NCBI RefSeq assembly: GCF_900496995.4
Contig: NC_044006.1
Location: 22,032,214 to 22,096,213, forward strand
From: Aquila chrysaetos chrysaetos
Lineage: Eukaryota > Chordata > Aves > Accipitriformes > Accipitridae
Direction: 5' to 3'
Length of the DNA: 64,000 nt
The position numbers were made by a program, and so were the translations under genes. The notes under the pieces were generated by a model. The model made no database searches. It saw only the letters and a program-made list of their open reading frames with translations, and was not told the origin of the DNA. The stretch's first letter is position 1; every line of letters begins with the position of its first letter. This document shows, piece after piece, positions 1-13,295 of this stretch.

Positions 1-112
1 ACAAAATAACTGAGAGAAGCTAATACCATCTTCCCTAGCAGTTCAGACCACACCATTTGTCCACCTGCTTGTTGAGCTAGGGAAGTTTTATTTCTCTTCA
101 TTTGCTGTTGTT

Positions 113-165
113 AAAAAAAAAACAAAACAAAAAAACAAAACAAAACAAAAAAAACCAACAAACCA
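113..165. repeat. A-rich (AAAAC)n simple repeat
   Basis: About 53 bases of A with C interruptions in CLASP2 intron 1. Confidence 0.9.
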
Positions 166-2720
166 GAAAACAAAAGGAAGTTCAAAATACTACTGGAATT
201 GTGAGGAAGTTCCCATCTATGAACAGAAACTAGATGAGAGGACAATATCCGCTAGTATAGAAACAAAAACATGATCCGAAATGATCAGTTAAACTAAATC
301 ATTTTAACAAGACAAGACACCTTTTTTCACCCTTAACTATCCTGCATACTGTTTCAAGACTTCATTCTTATCTTCCTGTAATAGTTCATTACAAACACCA
401 GAACCTGCATTTTCACATCTTGTAGTTAAGTCAATCTGCTGTCCATGAAGGCACAAATGCCAAAGGAAGGACCTCCTGAAGCTTGGGCACTTGTAACAGT
501 TTTTCCTCCTCTTTATTTTCTAGTAAGACACAAACAGCAAATTTCTCCCCACAAAGACATGAGCAGAATTACTCCCCTCTATTAGCTATTTATTTTCATA
601 AAACTTGGAACCACAATTTCTTGGGACAACTCTGTTTCCTTAAGATCCTCATCTGTCACAATTGTCCACACTAGACAGCAGGCCAAAAAAATTTGACTGG
701 AGATTAATGCGAATACACATGGCCCACACACGCAGGATCATGTGAGCCTTGTTTCTGCAGGAAACTAGACAAATAAGGTCTCCATAAAATCTAGGATCTG
801 AAGCAGCCGCATAATTAAGCAGATCTTAGTAATTTCAGTATTAATATAATAGATCTCCTTCTAAAGAGGAGGTACAAAACTTAGCTCCAAGTTAGTACAA
901 TTTACTTGGAAATTTACACAATTTTATTACATACTAAAATGGAGAATAGCAAATATAAGTGGAAGGCATCACTGGCTTAAATTAATATATTTCCAAAAAG
1001 GTGACTGCATCTACAGCTTAGGATGAGAAAACAGAATCCTGTAATCGATACCTTACTTAGACAAAAAATATAAGTCAGCTTTTAGGGTAATGTCAAAGCT
1101 TCCCAAAAGCTCTTTCCTTTAATGTTCTTTTCCAGACTACCAAACTATATGAGACCCAAGACAAAATCTCAGTTTAAAATGCGATGCCTGCAAGAAATAG
1201 GCAGGCCTGCAAGAAATCATTCTGGATATACATTGTTTTCCTATGCTTCTGTTTCCTGACTACAAGCCCCACCTTAGACTTGTCTTCCAGTAGCAACTTT
1301 TCAGATACCCTTCCCGTGCAAGTATTTTGGAGTCTATTAAGGCACAAACCACTGCCTTTCCTTCTGTAATGGTACTTAGAGAGAGTCTCCCTCTTCTCTG
1401 CACATTTGATTATCTTTCTAAAAATCTCTCTTGAAGACTTCTATCATTCTGAACAACAGCAGCTCAGAAATTTAAAGTAAAGCACGCATGGCTGTTTTTT
1501 TACTACAGATCTGCTCTTTACTAATCCCAAAGAAGAGTTCTGAGTAAGATGGAGAGTATTTCTTGATTATTTCCTCCAGTGCTTACCCTCTAGGGTCTGG
1601 AGTGTTTTTTGTGGGATTTTTTTTTTTGCCTTTTTTGTTGGTTGGTTGCTTTTGGTTAGAGGGGTGTGAGGATTGGTTTGTTTTTTTTAAAGTCTCACCT
1701 GGGTAAAAACAGTGGCCATATGGAATATTTGAACCTCCATATACCTAAGGGTCAGAGGCTTGATAACCACCAGAGAAATGGCTATTCATCCTACCTTGAC
1801 TGTTACTGCCAACAAAGAATCTGATCACTTGTATTTCATTTGTCTAAGAGTATTTTATTTTTATCAAGAGCATCCACTGAGATATTGCCTGCACATTCCA
1901 TATTTTTGTATCCCTCCCTGTGAATGGGTAAAGTTTAACTGCCTCTCATGATGCAAGCCACATTTGCCTTGATTAACCATTCAAGCAGTTGTCAATAGGG
2001 TGTTGGCTCTTTGCAACTGCCTATCAAAGATTTGCTTAAAGAATGCAGTAGGGGTTCTACTTCAATAATTGGTATACAAAAGTCACTTCAGTAAATACTA
2101 TAAATTTAAAAATGATCAGTAGTTTTGTCTTGTGATGTCTTTATTGTATGAAAATATATAGTTCAGACTGCACATGATGAAATAAAGCTTTCAAAAGTTA
2201 CCTAAGTCAGATATGAGACTAACGCTGGCTTTAAAAAATGCAAAAGTAAAAAACACTGCTGTGAAATTCTCATCTCTTTAACAAGAACCCTTACAGATAA
2301 GAGGCAAGGGAACAGGTTACTACAGTCTTAAAGGAGCAATCCTATACCTACAACATGATGGGTTATTCTTTAGCCCATACAAAATCCCCGATGGTCTGCA
2401 ACTTTGACAAGATAGCAGGTATGAAATGTCAGGATATCTGCAGAGTGAGAAAGTATGATGTAACCTCAGGCTGGAAGTAATGGGAAACTGCTCTAGCTAC
2501 AAAATTGGCTCTCATTCCACATTTCAAAACAAGTCAGTTGAAGCATACCACTACAGAGTATACCAAATAAACTACCTCTTACTGTCTTTGTATATCCGTC
2601 TTAACAATTCTCTGCTTTGATACACAATATTTTGAGTTTCAGCATCTCCTGGTAGGTATAATCCACGCAGTATTCAAGCAGTCCTTTGGAAGGAGTCCTT
2701 AAAAATTGATATAGGGTCAC

Positions 2721-2744
2721 AAAAAAAAAAAAAAAAAAAAAAAA
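2721..2744. repeat. Poly-A, 24 bases
   Basis: Uninterrupted A24 in CLASP2 intron 1 (T24 on the transcribed-gene strand). Confidence 0.95.
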
Positions 2745-5021
2745 GAAAGACAAATCACAAGTCAAGGCAGAATGATCTGCAAGAAAAAGGTTCCAAGCTC
2801 TTAGACACTGTGTGGGACCATGTACCAACACAGGCTCTCCACTTATCAACAGAAAAACCTCCCACCAGCATCATGGCTCTTTCCCCACCAGCTTCAATGA
2901 GTGATGTATTTCTTCTGGGATTAAAATCGTTGGATCTGTTTCTTACTCTGCATTCATTAAGCCTTTCGCCTGCTGCCTAGAAAGAGCCTTTGTGTGTTGA
3001 GACTGATTCATCAGCTCACTATTGTTTGATGCATTTAAACAGCGCTTTTGAGGTTCACAGTAGAAAAGAAATTTAGGCCTATTTGAACTGGAGTTGGTTA
3101 GCTGTTGAGCTACTCTTTAACAAGCCAGTGTTCAGGACTGTTCTTGACTTCTCAGATCACAACAAAATCACCAACCCTACTGAGAAATATTTTACCTGTT
3201 CTGGAAAGGACCAGACTCTTTATTGAAATCAAGATGTTCCAACCAAAATGTGATTAGGAATTGAGCCTATTTCTTGCTCTGCAGCTTGTTCCTTTTCCAG
3301 CTCTCTTACATACTCTTTCCAGCACTGCCACTGCTCTTCTGTGGGCAACTTCCAGTCATCTAAGTCTTTGCTAGGAAAAGAAATTCTGTTCTTCAAACCC
3401 TACCTGGTTAACCATGCATGCTTACTATTATTCTCACTGTGATTCTATAATTTCCCATCCCTGTGGGGGACATCTAGGGGCAGGACGCTGCCAGGAAACC
3501 ACGTCTAGTTACATTAAGTTGCCAAATGACCTTAATACAAATGTCCTTGGAGTTGGTCATAGGATCTCTGAACTGTATATGGAAATACAGATCACAATCT
3601 GCAAACTAGTCATGAGAATCTAATGGGGGAATCATGGAGGTCACCATCTGGAACTCCAAAAGAATGAAGTTAAGGCATTGGACTTCCTGTCACCATGGGG
3701 ACAGCTGTGGTATCACTAACAGTCATCTGACAAAGAACTACACCCTGCAAGAAAAAGCACTGTTCCAGCACTGCAGTGCTGGAATGAGACACGCACAAGA
3801 ACATGAGGTTTTCAGGAGGGTTTTTTGGTTTAAATATTGTCAGGCAAGCCCAAAGGCGTACTTTCTCAATTCTCAAATAATCTCAAGCACCTTGCAAGTA
3901 GCTAAACGTGAAACAAAAACACATATGTGTGTGCGGTCTCTTCTGCTTCACTTCTTGGAAGTTTCTTATTCCTAGTTCTCTTTACCCATCTCCCTGACTA
4001 CACTTCTCTCCTATTTCACAGGATACTTGATCGCTTTTTGCTCCCTTTACTGTTTCCCACCCCAATTCTCTCCACATTACCCACTTCACTGAGATCTACC
4101 CACATTCCATTCCCTCCCTTAACCCAAAAGCTTGCAGATACCAAAAACTGCCCCTGGCTCCATGGGCAGAAGGAAGCTTTCATTTTCCTGAGTCATTTCT
4201 TCAGTCCCAGCCAGGTCATCTTCAGACTCCATTCTCCCTTTCACAAGAAAATGCACTGCTGCAATCCTCCCACTCAGCATCAGTTGGGCAGCTGCCTCTG
4301 CTGACAGCAGTCAAAATTGCAGTCCCAGCTGCTGAAGCTACCACATGCATCATCTATACTTTAGACATTTTAGCTGACAAGAAAGCATTATTTCCATTCC
4401 CTTGCTTCTTTCATCTTCAAGGGTACAAATGACACTTCCAAAGATGTATACATTTTTTTTTTTTAACATATATTGCATCACTTCACATTGCAAGGAGAGA
4501 GGGGTTGCTGGTAGTCTAACACAAAGTCTTCAAGCTCAACAATTTGAATTGCAAGTTCTTTAGCAAATGAAGAGCTTCCTCTATCTAAAAATGCAAGTTT
4601 ACTGACTTCAAAGCAATGTTTTACAACTATAATTTGGACTACAAGCTAAGATTCTCCTGAGAGAATCAAATCTTTGCTACTGTTAGAACTGCACACCAGC
4701 TGCAACCCTCACTGCCTCAAAAGGAGTATAGACTACCAAATTTCTTACTACAATCTTCCTTTCATTATCCTTCTGTGATGGCCAACCGCAAATCATTTCA
4801 GCGTCGCAGTGCAAGTAACCACACTACCAGAGGATTATTGAATAAATCACCCATATTTATCCAGAGACTGATGAGTGGTAGTTCAGCACTGAAAAAGCTT
4901 GGTTTCTTCAGAGGTCCTTCTCGACAGGCCTAGATCTGGGAAGTCCTTGTTATTTTGACCTCTCCTGTATAGCAACCAAAACAAACAAGCATAGCGCTGT
5001 CATAAAGATTTTAAAGTTTAT

Positions 5022-5052
5022 AAAAAAAAAACAACAACAAAAAAAAAAAAAA
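5022..5052. repeat. A-rich tract with CAA units
   Basis: A10, (CAA)3, then a run of A, in CLASP2 intron 1. Confidence 0.9.
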
Positions 5053-8000
5053 TCTGTTTTACTGCTCTTTCCCCGTGATGGGAACTGTAACATTCCTCCA
5101 CAGGCACATTAATTAAGAAACATTTACCCAATTTTGAAGAATGCATTAGTGTAACACTCAAAATCGTTACCGTAAAAATGTTTACAGCCTTCTATCATTT
5201 CCAAATCTCTCATGGTCTTCTAACTGATTTGAGTTCAGACTGAAAGCGTGATCTCCAAATTATTCTGTATTCTCTGGACAATACAGTATTCTAAAATGTG
5301 TTGTGTACTGCCTCCAGCTTGATCCATTACAGGAATATCTACAGTTTGCTCCATATGCACATTAATGTTCCTCCCTTGACCATTGCCATAAATTTTTCAT
5401 AGACATTGTTCCAAGGACAGTAAGCATAAACCAAAAGTATATGATACAGCAACACCTGACTTTTTTTTTTTTTTGAGATTGTCTGGCTTAAACATTATGC
5501 ACTGCAGTAGAAAAAGTTTGAAGACAGAGCCTCTTTAAAAGCAGGACTCAGTGGGAAGGCAATGAGATGTATGGCATTTCTCTTTGGAATATATAATCTT
5601 TAAAAAAAAAACCAAAACCAAAAGCTTTTTCCCCCCAAAGAAAACTGTACTTGAAAGCCTTTCTAAGCATGTTGATGGAGCAAAACACAGAAACACTTTA
5701 TTTTAGGACTTAGTACTTCCAGAAGAATATCATTCTTTTCATGCCCAAGGTCTCTCATTTTCTTTCTCATTTCCTCTTATTTAAATTGTATTAAACATAC
5801 AGTGATTCCCATTCTCTGCTACTTACTCCTACCCCTGCAACCAGCTCCACTACTGTGAGGAGACAAGTATTGATGCAGCTGTAGGGTAACCTGCTTTAGG
5901 AAACCAGTCCAAGAGATGAACAAGAAAAAGCATCTTCTCAGCCAAATCTCTTCCCTGAGCCTGCTTACTGTGCAGCTTCACAAGCACTCACACCGGAGCA
6001 ACGAAGACACGACGCACCATCACAATTCAGCCAGGGAAAGAAACTGCTTAAATCAGCAATGCCGCTAAAAACGCATACTGAACTACGTATGGCTTACGTG
6101 CATTGACTGCTGTGAATTCTATTCTGAAGGATGCACACCTCTGCCTGCACCCTGCACAGAGCTTGGAAAGGGTCTCTATTCACACCCAAATCAATCAAAC
6201 TGCAGACTAAAAGGGATAGCCCTGTTCTTGCTCTTGACTTGCAGGCATATTTGATCTGGTGCACTTCAATCTCCCGTAGCCTCAATCAAATCACCTTGCT
6301 GAAACACTGGAAAATGAATTCAACATCAACAAAAAGTTAACTGCCTCAAGAACAACAGTCAGAATGTCCGGCCACAGGAGAAGCAGAGCTGCTGTTTCAA
6401 CAGGGACTACAGTTAGGCTGGATTACACAAACTGAAGCTGCAAAACAATTGAGAATTCCACCTCTGGAGGAGATGCCTGACAGTTTGAGACTATATATTC
6501 CACATTCCTAATTAAAGGCTGGACAAAATTAGTTTTAATTAAACTTAAAATAATTAAAACTTCTTGCAAGTTTCCCTTGTCTTCTGGAGATCTGCTTGAT
6601 TGGCTAACATGCAATAGCTTATTTAACGTTCTATGAACAGAACATAATACATGAAAAAATAGTAATTCTCAAGAAAGAATTGAATCATTGAGCTTGAAAA
6701 CTAAAAGTGGATTCATACACAGACAGGTCAAATCACATTCTCATTCCATCACAATAAAAGAAGTAGCTCCCACATAGCCAAGATGAAACAAACAACTTGA
6801 AGAAAGGAGTAACGAAATTCAGCAAAGAGCTCAAAGTCAAACATTTCTCCTCCAACAAAGACATTTAAATTACCACTATTTGCTAACAAAGCCTAAGGAA
6901 ATACCAGTATCTATGCAGTAACTGAAAAATAAAGGTTGAGGTGGGTCCTCTTGTATGCCATTCTTCTGTCTTGCAAGTTAGTCCTACAACTCACTACAGC
7001 ATACGCGTAGCATATGTCTGCTTGCGTTCAACTTCAGATCCAAAACAAGCCACACATTTTCTTCCTAATGACTGCTCTTAATCACACGCTCCACATCCTG
7101 CATTTGTGTGTTCAATTCTTCCTACTGAAATGCAGGACTTCGTATTTTTTTATTTCTGAACTTTCCTTCCCTTCCCTGCCCCCCCCACCCCGCCCCAAAT
7201 CTCAGTATCTCCATTTTGTTCAAACAATTCTAAATTCTAGCTTCCACCTCGGAAACTTACATGCAGTCAACGAAATTATAACTGCTGCTATCTCTTTGCA
7301 AGGACTTTGGACAAACACCCTGACCACTTGTCTTAACTATTTGCAAAATTAAGAGTTCAAATCTTCCCTTCCTTTCTGGAAACTGAAAGCTCCTCCTGCT
7401 GGCCTTTTGTTGAACTAAAGACAAACCAAAATAAATACTTGCCAAACCAAGGAAATATAAAAATGCAACAACCATGGTATTTTAGTATCTTTCAGTATTT
7501 GGTGTTGAGACAAACAAAGCTAAGAAAAATCTCATTCTACAGGAAGCATAGAATAAGAGATAACTGCAAGGATTTGCCTAAAAGAAACAGATTATCCATG
7601 CTATCAGAAACAGATAGCATGGAATACAATTTTTTCTTTGTATCGCAAACAATCTGCTGCTCTGACATAAAACCAGCGATTATTAATTATTTTCCTACTG
7701 CAGTTGAGGAATAAAACAAGCTAAAGTATCTACTACAAAGGTAAGAAATCCAAAGATGACTCACAGTCACAAACATTACTGATTACTCTTCTCACATAAA
7801 ATTACCTCAGAAACCTGTGGCTAAAATTCTGGTAGTTTCTTATTACTTCTGATCCAGTGTGATTTGCATGAAGAACTGAAAGGTGGCTTTATGGCTCAAA
7901 AAATAAATTTTGAGGGTAACTACTCAATTTTGGTGGGGTTAAAAAAAACCAGAACATCCTAACAGCCAAGAGTAGACTTGCAAAGCTCTACTTGAAAAGT

Positions 8001-8511
8001 AGTATTTGTCCACCCCACACCTCTTCAGCAGAAGTTCAAAGCAGATTTCCAGATTACCTATTTGAGTCAGACATGGAACAGTTTGAGCAACCAGACTGTA
8101 CAAAGTTAGACAATATTGTAATTGTTTCAAGAGACTATCGAGCAAAGACAGACATAAGAGATGTGTTAATTAAAACTCATATATACATAGATGAGCATCC
8201 AGGTTAACCCAGTAAAGCCAGAAAATATCTATCAGTAGTGATACCTTCAGAATGGGGAATTAATTTACTGCTTGAAGTTCACCTGAGAGTCTGAACACAA
8301 ACACTAACACTGTTCCAACTTTCTGAGATTGCCAAATATTTCAGAGTTTGGAGGAGAACAAATACCACCAGCAGAATAATACCATCACCCAACTCAATAC
8401 TTTGCATCCAACTTACCTGCTCCTTAAAAACATTACAGAATTCACTGCCCTTTTTTTCTTCTCCACTATTCCTCACTGCCTTAGGAAAATAGTCATTTTG
8501 GGGAGGAAGAC

Positions 8512-8584
8512 AAAAAAAAGAAAAAAAACACCACAAACAAAACACCACACACAAAAACACCCCCAAAAAACTCAAAACCAAACC
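8512..8584. repeat. A/C-rich simple repeat
   Basis: About 73 bases of A and C with almost no G or T. It is the strand-complement type of the T/G-rich repeat seen at 54935. Confidence 0.85.
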
Positions 8585-10090
8585 TCTATATTGTAGGAGA
8601 AGAGAGATCAGTCCCAACCAATATGAAATAAATCAGATCACGGTACCAGGACAACAAGCAAACAATTTTCAGTTCAGTGAGCAACCCTTTCATTCTAATG
8701 AGATCCAAAATAAAAGCTTAAATTATGCTCATCTTCTGGGTACTCCCTGGTGTTGCGAAGTTTTCAACAGTCTTTGGAAGCTAATTTATCACTGACTGCA
8801 TAGACATTGTAACGGAAGTGCCCATAATACACCATTGTGGTCAGCCTTTAAAGATGACTCATCTCTCTAGGTCACTCCCCATGCTCTGCAACCAACTTTC
8901 ACCAGAACTGCATACCATTTGCAGATGAGTCAACACATGCTTAATCCCACCTTTTTGATTTATCAATAACTCAAACTGGTAAGCGCATTTTCCACTTCAA
9001 TGAACTAGATGAACTCAAAAATTTTCCTATCTGCTTTCTTAGTTTGGAACTGCCAGATAGTTTAGTAAACCACTATGAATAGCTGCAAACTTCAGAAAAG
9101 CAAAAGCACTATTTAGATGGCCAAATTCTTTTTGAGACAAGTTAATTCAACCTTGCTGATAACAAGTCCATACCTGTTTACTGTACACCTATTATCTTTT
9201 TCCCCACTTATTATCAAATCTGCCAAATCAACCCTCCCATTCCTATCCCCTCCAGATCCTTTCCCTTCTGGTTATGTGAGGCAGAAACTTCCTAGGGTGG
9301 CATTCCAGGAATTTTTCTCTTCTCAGGCACATCATAGAGTTGAGCCTAGAGCCCCCAGATCATGCATCCTCTCTTTCAGTATGGTCAGCAGAGTGCATTG
9401 CATGCAAGAACTGAGTTTTCACAGAAAAGCAAAGATACGGCACATCCAGGGCAAGTTACAGTAGTTATTCCCTCATCATCCATACCGGCCACCTACAGTG
9501 GAAATAATGCTCCCCCTCAAAACTTCCTCCAATATTCCCCACTTATCACTCCAATTCACCTAGCTCAGCAGTTCTGATAAATAAGCCAGTCGCCAGCCAT
9601 TATCACTGCTCAATTAAACAGCCATGTCAACAGGGAGAGATTAATTACTTTGGGACTTTGAAGACCTGCAAGACCTTTAGCAAGATACAAGAAGAAAGAG
9701 ATGATAAGCAGAAACGTCTTAAGTGCTTTACTTATCCATTCCTCAGCAGAGGAAAGGGTAACCAACAAATTATTAGAAATACAGTAATAAGAATAAAGAT
9801 TCTTTAATATTTTTCTTGAGAATACATGAAAGCCTGTGGTACTCATTACTTTATGATACCATTCAAGCCCTGAGTTTAATAACAAACTCAGATGTAACAT
9901 TTAAACGTGTAACACCTATGCTTGCATAAGATAAAATACTCAAGTAAGATGCAAACCACAGTTTTCCAGAATATTTTTAATTTTCGTTTTGAAGCAGCAG
10001 ATGCTGGCAGTCACCACCACAGCCAGGAACACTGGAACCAATCATGAGCAAAAAAACACCCAAGATCCTGTGCTCATCCAGTTAATATAA

Positions 10091-10127
10091 TGTATATAAC
10101 ATGCTTTGAAATAGCATGTTGTATGTA
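10091..10127. repeat. Inverted repeat / hairpin
   Basis: Perfect 8-bp arms AACATGCT and AGCATGTT around a 7-nt loop; with wobble pairs the stem extends to about 15-16 bp. It is too short for a normal pre-miRNA. Confidence 0.7.
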
Positions 10128-10746
10128 TAAAGAGCCACGAGTAAGTGGACATAGAGAAGTGGTAACAAAAAGCTTTTCATTATTATGCAAGCTATTTTTA
10201 AAACTCTTAGAATTTGTAATACTCTTAACCTCATCTTGCATGACTGAGTCTTGTGATCTAGAGTGCTGCATATTCCTCACTCATCCTACAGTCCTAACAG
10301 CCAAGGATGTCTGTCACCTTACATCAACAAGCAAGCAAAATGTTCGTGCATTACAGAAAATACATCTCGAAAACCAAATGTCAAGTATTAATGTCCAATT
10401 TTGCCAATTTAATAGTGCAGGAAGAAACTTGTACATTACGCTGTTGAGATAAGTGTGTAGCCCTCTTTACACGACAGGGTATTTTTAAAGACCTGTCTAG
10501 GTTTCACAGTAATCAATTATCACCAACAACTGCCCTCAGATGTGGAATGTAAAGGCAAATCAATTATACTTGGCCGACATACGTTACATCCTCAAGCTAA
10601 CCTGACCTTTACTGACAGACATGCTTCCAAAAAAATAAAGCATACGTGCAAATAGAGTTAAGCCTTATTATTTTCAGACCTCAAACTAAGAAGTGCTATG
10701 TGCAAACACTGGCAAGTACACAGCCAGCACTGTAAAGTCAGTGGAG

Positions 10747-10768
10747 AAAAAAAAAAAAAAAAAAAAAA
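10747..10768. repeat. Poly-A, 22 bases
   Basis: Uninterrupted A22 in CLASP2 intron 1. Confidence 0.95.
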
Positions 10769-11030
10769 TACCCATTTCACGAACATACTGCCCTTACAAG
10801 TTACTCCTATGCCTGCCTCCTGAGCCTAAGCAAATGGAAAAAAATTTACAATAACCTCACTATGATAAGTGCAAAGGCCCAAAGCGCAAGTCAGTCAAGT
10901 CACAAGGCAAGACGGGGAGGTAAGGGCATACGATCTTGCTGGGTGACAGACCCCAGCTCAACATCACAGATCCACACCGCCACCCGACGACGGGAGCGCG
11001 GCCCTGTCCCAGCTGTACACCGCGCACACC

Positions 11031-11060
11031 AAATAAAAAATAAATAAATAAATAAAAAAT
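11031..11060. repeat. (AAAT)n microsatellite
   Basis: AAAT units following directly on a GC-rich patch in CLASP2 intron 1. Confidence 0.9.
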
Positions 11061-11842
11061 AATTTTAAAAAATCGCAATGCCATTGTTCTTGGTAGGAAA
11101 ACTACGTTGTCAATCGTGTTGCCGGCTGACCAACGCCAGAAAAATCTACAAATATGACAAGAGATGTCCGCAGGAGTAATCACTGTTTTCCTATAGCTCA
11201 GTCTAAAACACACAAAAAAAAGCAAAACATGAGTCATCATTGGGCTGATATAAATGTACTATATAACTTCCCACGTACAGGAAAGTCACCTAAAGACGAT
11301 ATAAACAACTTTAAACTTACAATGGGATCCCCAAGAAACAAATTATTCATTAAATCGTGTAACGCACACACAGTGTCATACAAATCCAGAGAAACAGCAC
11401 TCCTTACGGCCTACAAAAAATAATGGCAATCCCATGAAACAGTACACCTAAGTACAAAGACCACGGAATGGGAGTTGTAGTAAAGAAAAAAAAAAAAATC
11501 ACCACCTATCTCGTTTCAGAATAGGAAACACAACCCAAGCATGTAAAACAGTTGCGTGGGGTTTTTTTCAGTATTATGTACAAAAACGTTTAACCAACGA
11601 TAAAAGCAAAAACAAACAAACAAAACATTACTGCTTCTTTTAGGACAGAGGAATAGAAACAAGAAAATGTTAACCAAGCCCTCCCAAAATTTCCAAATTT
11701 CCCCTGGGGAGGGTGGTAAAAAGGGGTATAAATGCAGTTTTATTTCTGCTCATATCCGATTAAAAAGTAATCCGGAGCTCTACACCTCCCTACCATGATG
11801 AATCATGCTCTGCCTGTACCAAGCCCCGCGGACCAGCCTCAC

Positions 11843-12037
11843 CTTAAAATTACTGGAGTTGACCCATCCTGTTAATTCGTCGATCACTTTGTCGAGGCGT
11901 TGCTGGTCCTGCTCCACATCGGGGGACCTCGCCGGGTCGCTCAGGTATTCCAGCAGCTCCTGGCCGACCTGCATCCTGCGGCCCACGTCCTTCTGCTGTA
12001 CCTGGTCGCAGAAATAATCCATACCGGCAGGCTCCAT
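11843..12037 (-). CDS. CLASP2: CLASP2 first coding exon (TOG1 N-terminus)
   Basis: Encodes the first 65 residues of CLIP-associating protein 2, which binds microtubule plus ends and the cell cortex and stabilises microtubules through TOG-type HEAT domains. The start MEPAGMDYFCDQVQQKDVG closely follows the mammalian long isoform (MEPRSMEYFCAQVQQKDVG). The exon end LTGWVNSSNFK matches human LTGWVGSSNYR, the first helices of TOG1. CLASP1 is a poorer match at this N-terminus. The ATG at 12037 has a strong context (A at -3, G at +4). The exon ends in phase 0 at 11843 with donor GTGAGG (complement of 11837-11842). The frame stays open upstream to a GTG at 12205, but that stretch is GC-rich and not CLASP-like, so the ATG is preferred. 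The remaining exons lie to the left of the window. Family match and synteny with PDCD6IP agree; the CLASP2 call is an inference from protein similarity recalled, not searched. Confidence 0.93.
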
Positions 12038-13018
12038 CCTCGGCCGCTGCGGAAAAGTTGGTTGGGGGGCGGGGGGGTTGGTGGGTTTTGGTTTTTTTCG
12101 GAGACTAGCCCGAGCGCCTTCAGGGTCGGAAGCCCGGCCAGGGCAGGGCGGGAGGGAAACGCCCGGTGAGGCGGCGGCGGTCCCCGTCAGGGCCGCTGCC
12201 CTCACGGAGCCTCTCCTCGCCCTCGCCGCCCCGGCTCCGCGCCCGGCCCCTCCATGCGCACACGCACCGCCGGGCCGCCGCCAAGGGCACGGGCGGCTTC
12301 CTCCGGCCTCCTCCGCGAGCCCGCCCGCACGGTGAAGCCTCCGGTAGGAAGGGCAGAGGGAGGCGGACGCAGGGCTGGCAGGCTGCGGCGGCCCGGGGGG
12401 CCGGCGGGGGACCCGCCTCCTCGGGCTCGGGGCTTTCCAGGCGCCTCCGCGTCGTCCTAAGGGATCCCGGGAGGGCTCCTTGCCGCCGCCCCTCCTCCTC
12501 CCCCGCCGGGGGCAAGGAAACGGAGGGCGACAGGGAGCGTTAAAGCTCGCCCTGCGGAGGGGCGGAGAGGGCTCGCAGGCACCTCAGCGGAGGGCGGGCG
12601 GCCGCGGGCTGAGGGGGTCCCCGCGGGCGCAGCCGCCGCCTCTCGCTTCCTCGTCCTCCTCCCGCCCGCAGGCGCCGAGAAGCGACTCCCTGGGCCGCCT
12701 CTCACCGCCGCGGGCACCGGCCCGTCCTCCCGCGGACGCGGCAGCGGCGAGGCCGGGGCAGACCTCTCATGCTCCCGACGCCGCGGCCTCCGGCCCCTCT
12801 TGTTCGCCCAGCGGGGCAACTGCGAAACTTCGCCCCGGCGGGTTTCAGCGTCGTTCCTGCTTCCCCCTTCCCCCGTCAGTCCCACGGCCGGCCAGACCAG
12901 ACCGGGCCGGGCTAGCCCCCCGCCGAGGCGCTCACGCTCCGCTGCACCGCCTCCGTCCCGTGGAAGTTCCGCGTCCCGCCGCCCCGCCCGGCGCCAGCTA
13001 GACTGGGCGTGGCGGGCG

Positions 13019-13045
13019 ACGGCCCGGCCCGGCCCGGCCCGGCCC
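13019..13045. repeat. (GGCCC)n tandem repeat in CpG island
   Basis: Four to five head-to-tail GGCCC/GGCCCC units with Sp1-like GC boxes at the end. It is part of the CLASP2 promoter island. Confidence 0.7.
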
Positions 13046-13193
13046 CGCCCCGTCTCCCCTTCCCCCCCCCAGCCTCCCGCCTCTACCGGCGCCGAGTGCG
13101 CGCCCGCGCGGCCCGCCCCGCGCTGCGGCGGGCGCGCTCCCGAGGGTCTTCCCCCTATCCTTCCTTCCCCGCGGGTTGCGCCCTGTGGTAGCA

Positions 13194-13205
13194 AGCGCAT
13201 GCGCT
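13194..13205. promoter_or_regulatory. Candidate NRF1 binding site
   Basis: AGCGCATGCGCT is a perfect 12-bp palindrome containing the canonical NRF1 core GCGCATGCGC. It lies in the CLASP2 CpG island about 1.16 kb upstream of the start codon. NRF1 sites usually sit within about 100 bp of CpG-island transcription starts, so this may mark the core promoter and imply a long 5'UTR, or a divergent start. Confidence 0.6.
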
Positions 13206-13295
13206 CTCTGTCCCGCCCGGTGGGTTGTCCGCCGCGCCGCTGCCCGCAGAGGGGAGGGCAGTCAGTGGCCCGTCTCCGCGGTGCCCTGGGGCTTA

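Larger units (their letters stand above)
1..11842 (-). other. CLASP2: CLASP2 intron 1 (partial, runs off left edge)
   Basis: Everything left of the CLASP2 first coding exon is read as its first intron. I looked on the minus strand for the next expected TOG1 exon (human residues beginning VSLMGLEILSAF) and found nothing like it, so the intron is at least 11.8 kb. The stretch is AT-rich with several A-rich tracts, the longest being pure A runs of 22-24. ORFs up to about 125 codons occur but have no recognisable domains and look random. A GC-rich patch sits at about 10.90-11.03 kb. Confidence 0.85.

Noticed and set aside
3927-4304. 125-codon ORF in CLASP2 intron 1
   Set aside because: Leucine/serine/proline/phenylalanine-rich translation of a pyrimidine-rich stretch; no motif, and no splice context for a separate gene.
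10090-10452. 120-codon ORF in CLASP2 intron 1
   Set aside because: No family resemblance, AT-rich and random in composition; overlaps a simple hairpin.
1-11842. Search for CLASP2 exon 2 or alternative first exons
   Set aside because: No minus-strand segment matches the expected TOG1 continuation or the short-isoform first exon (MRRLICKRICDY).
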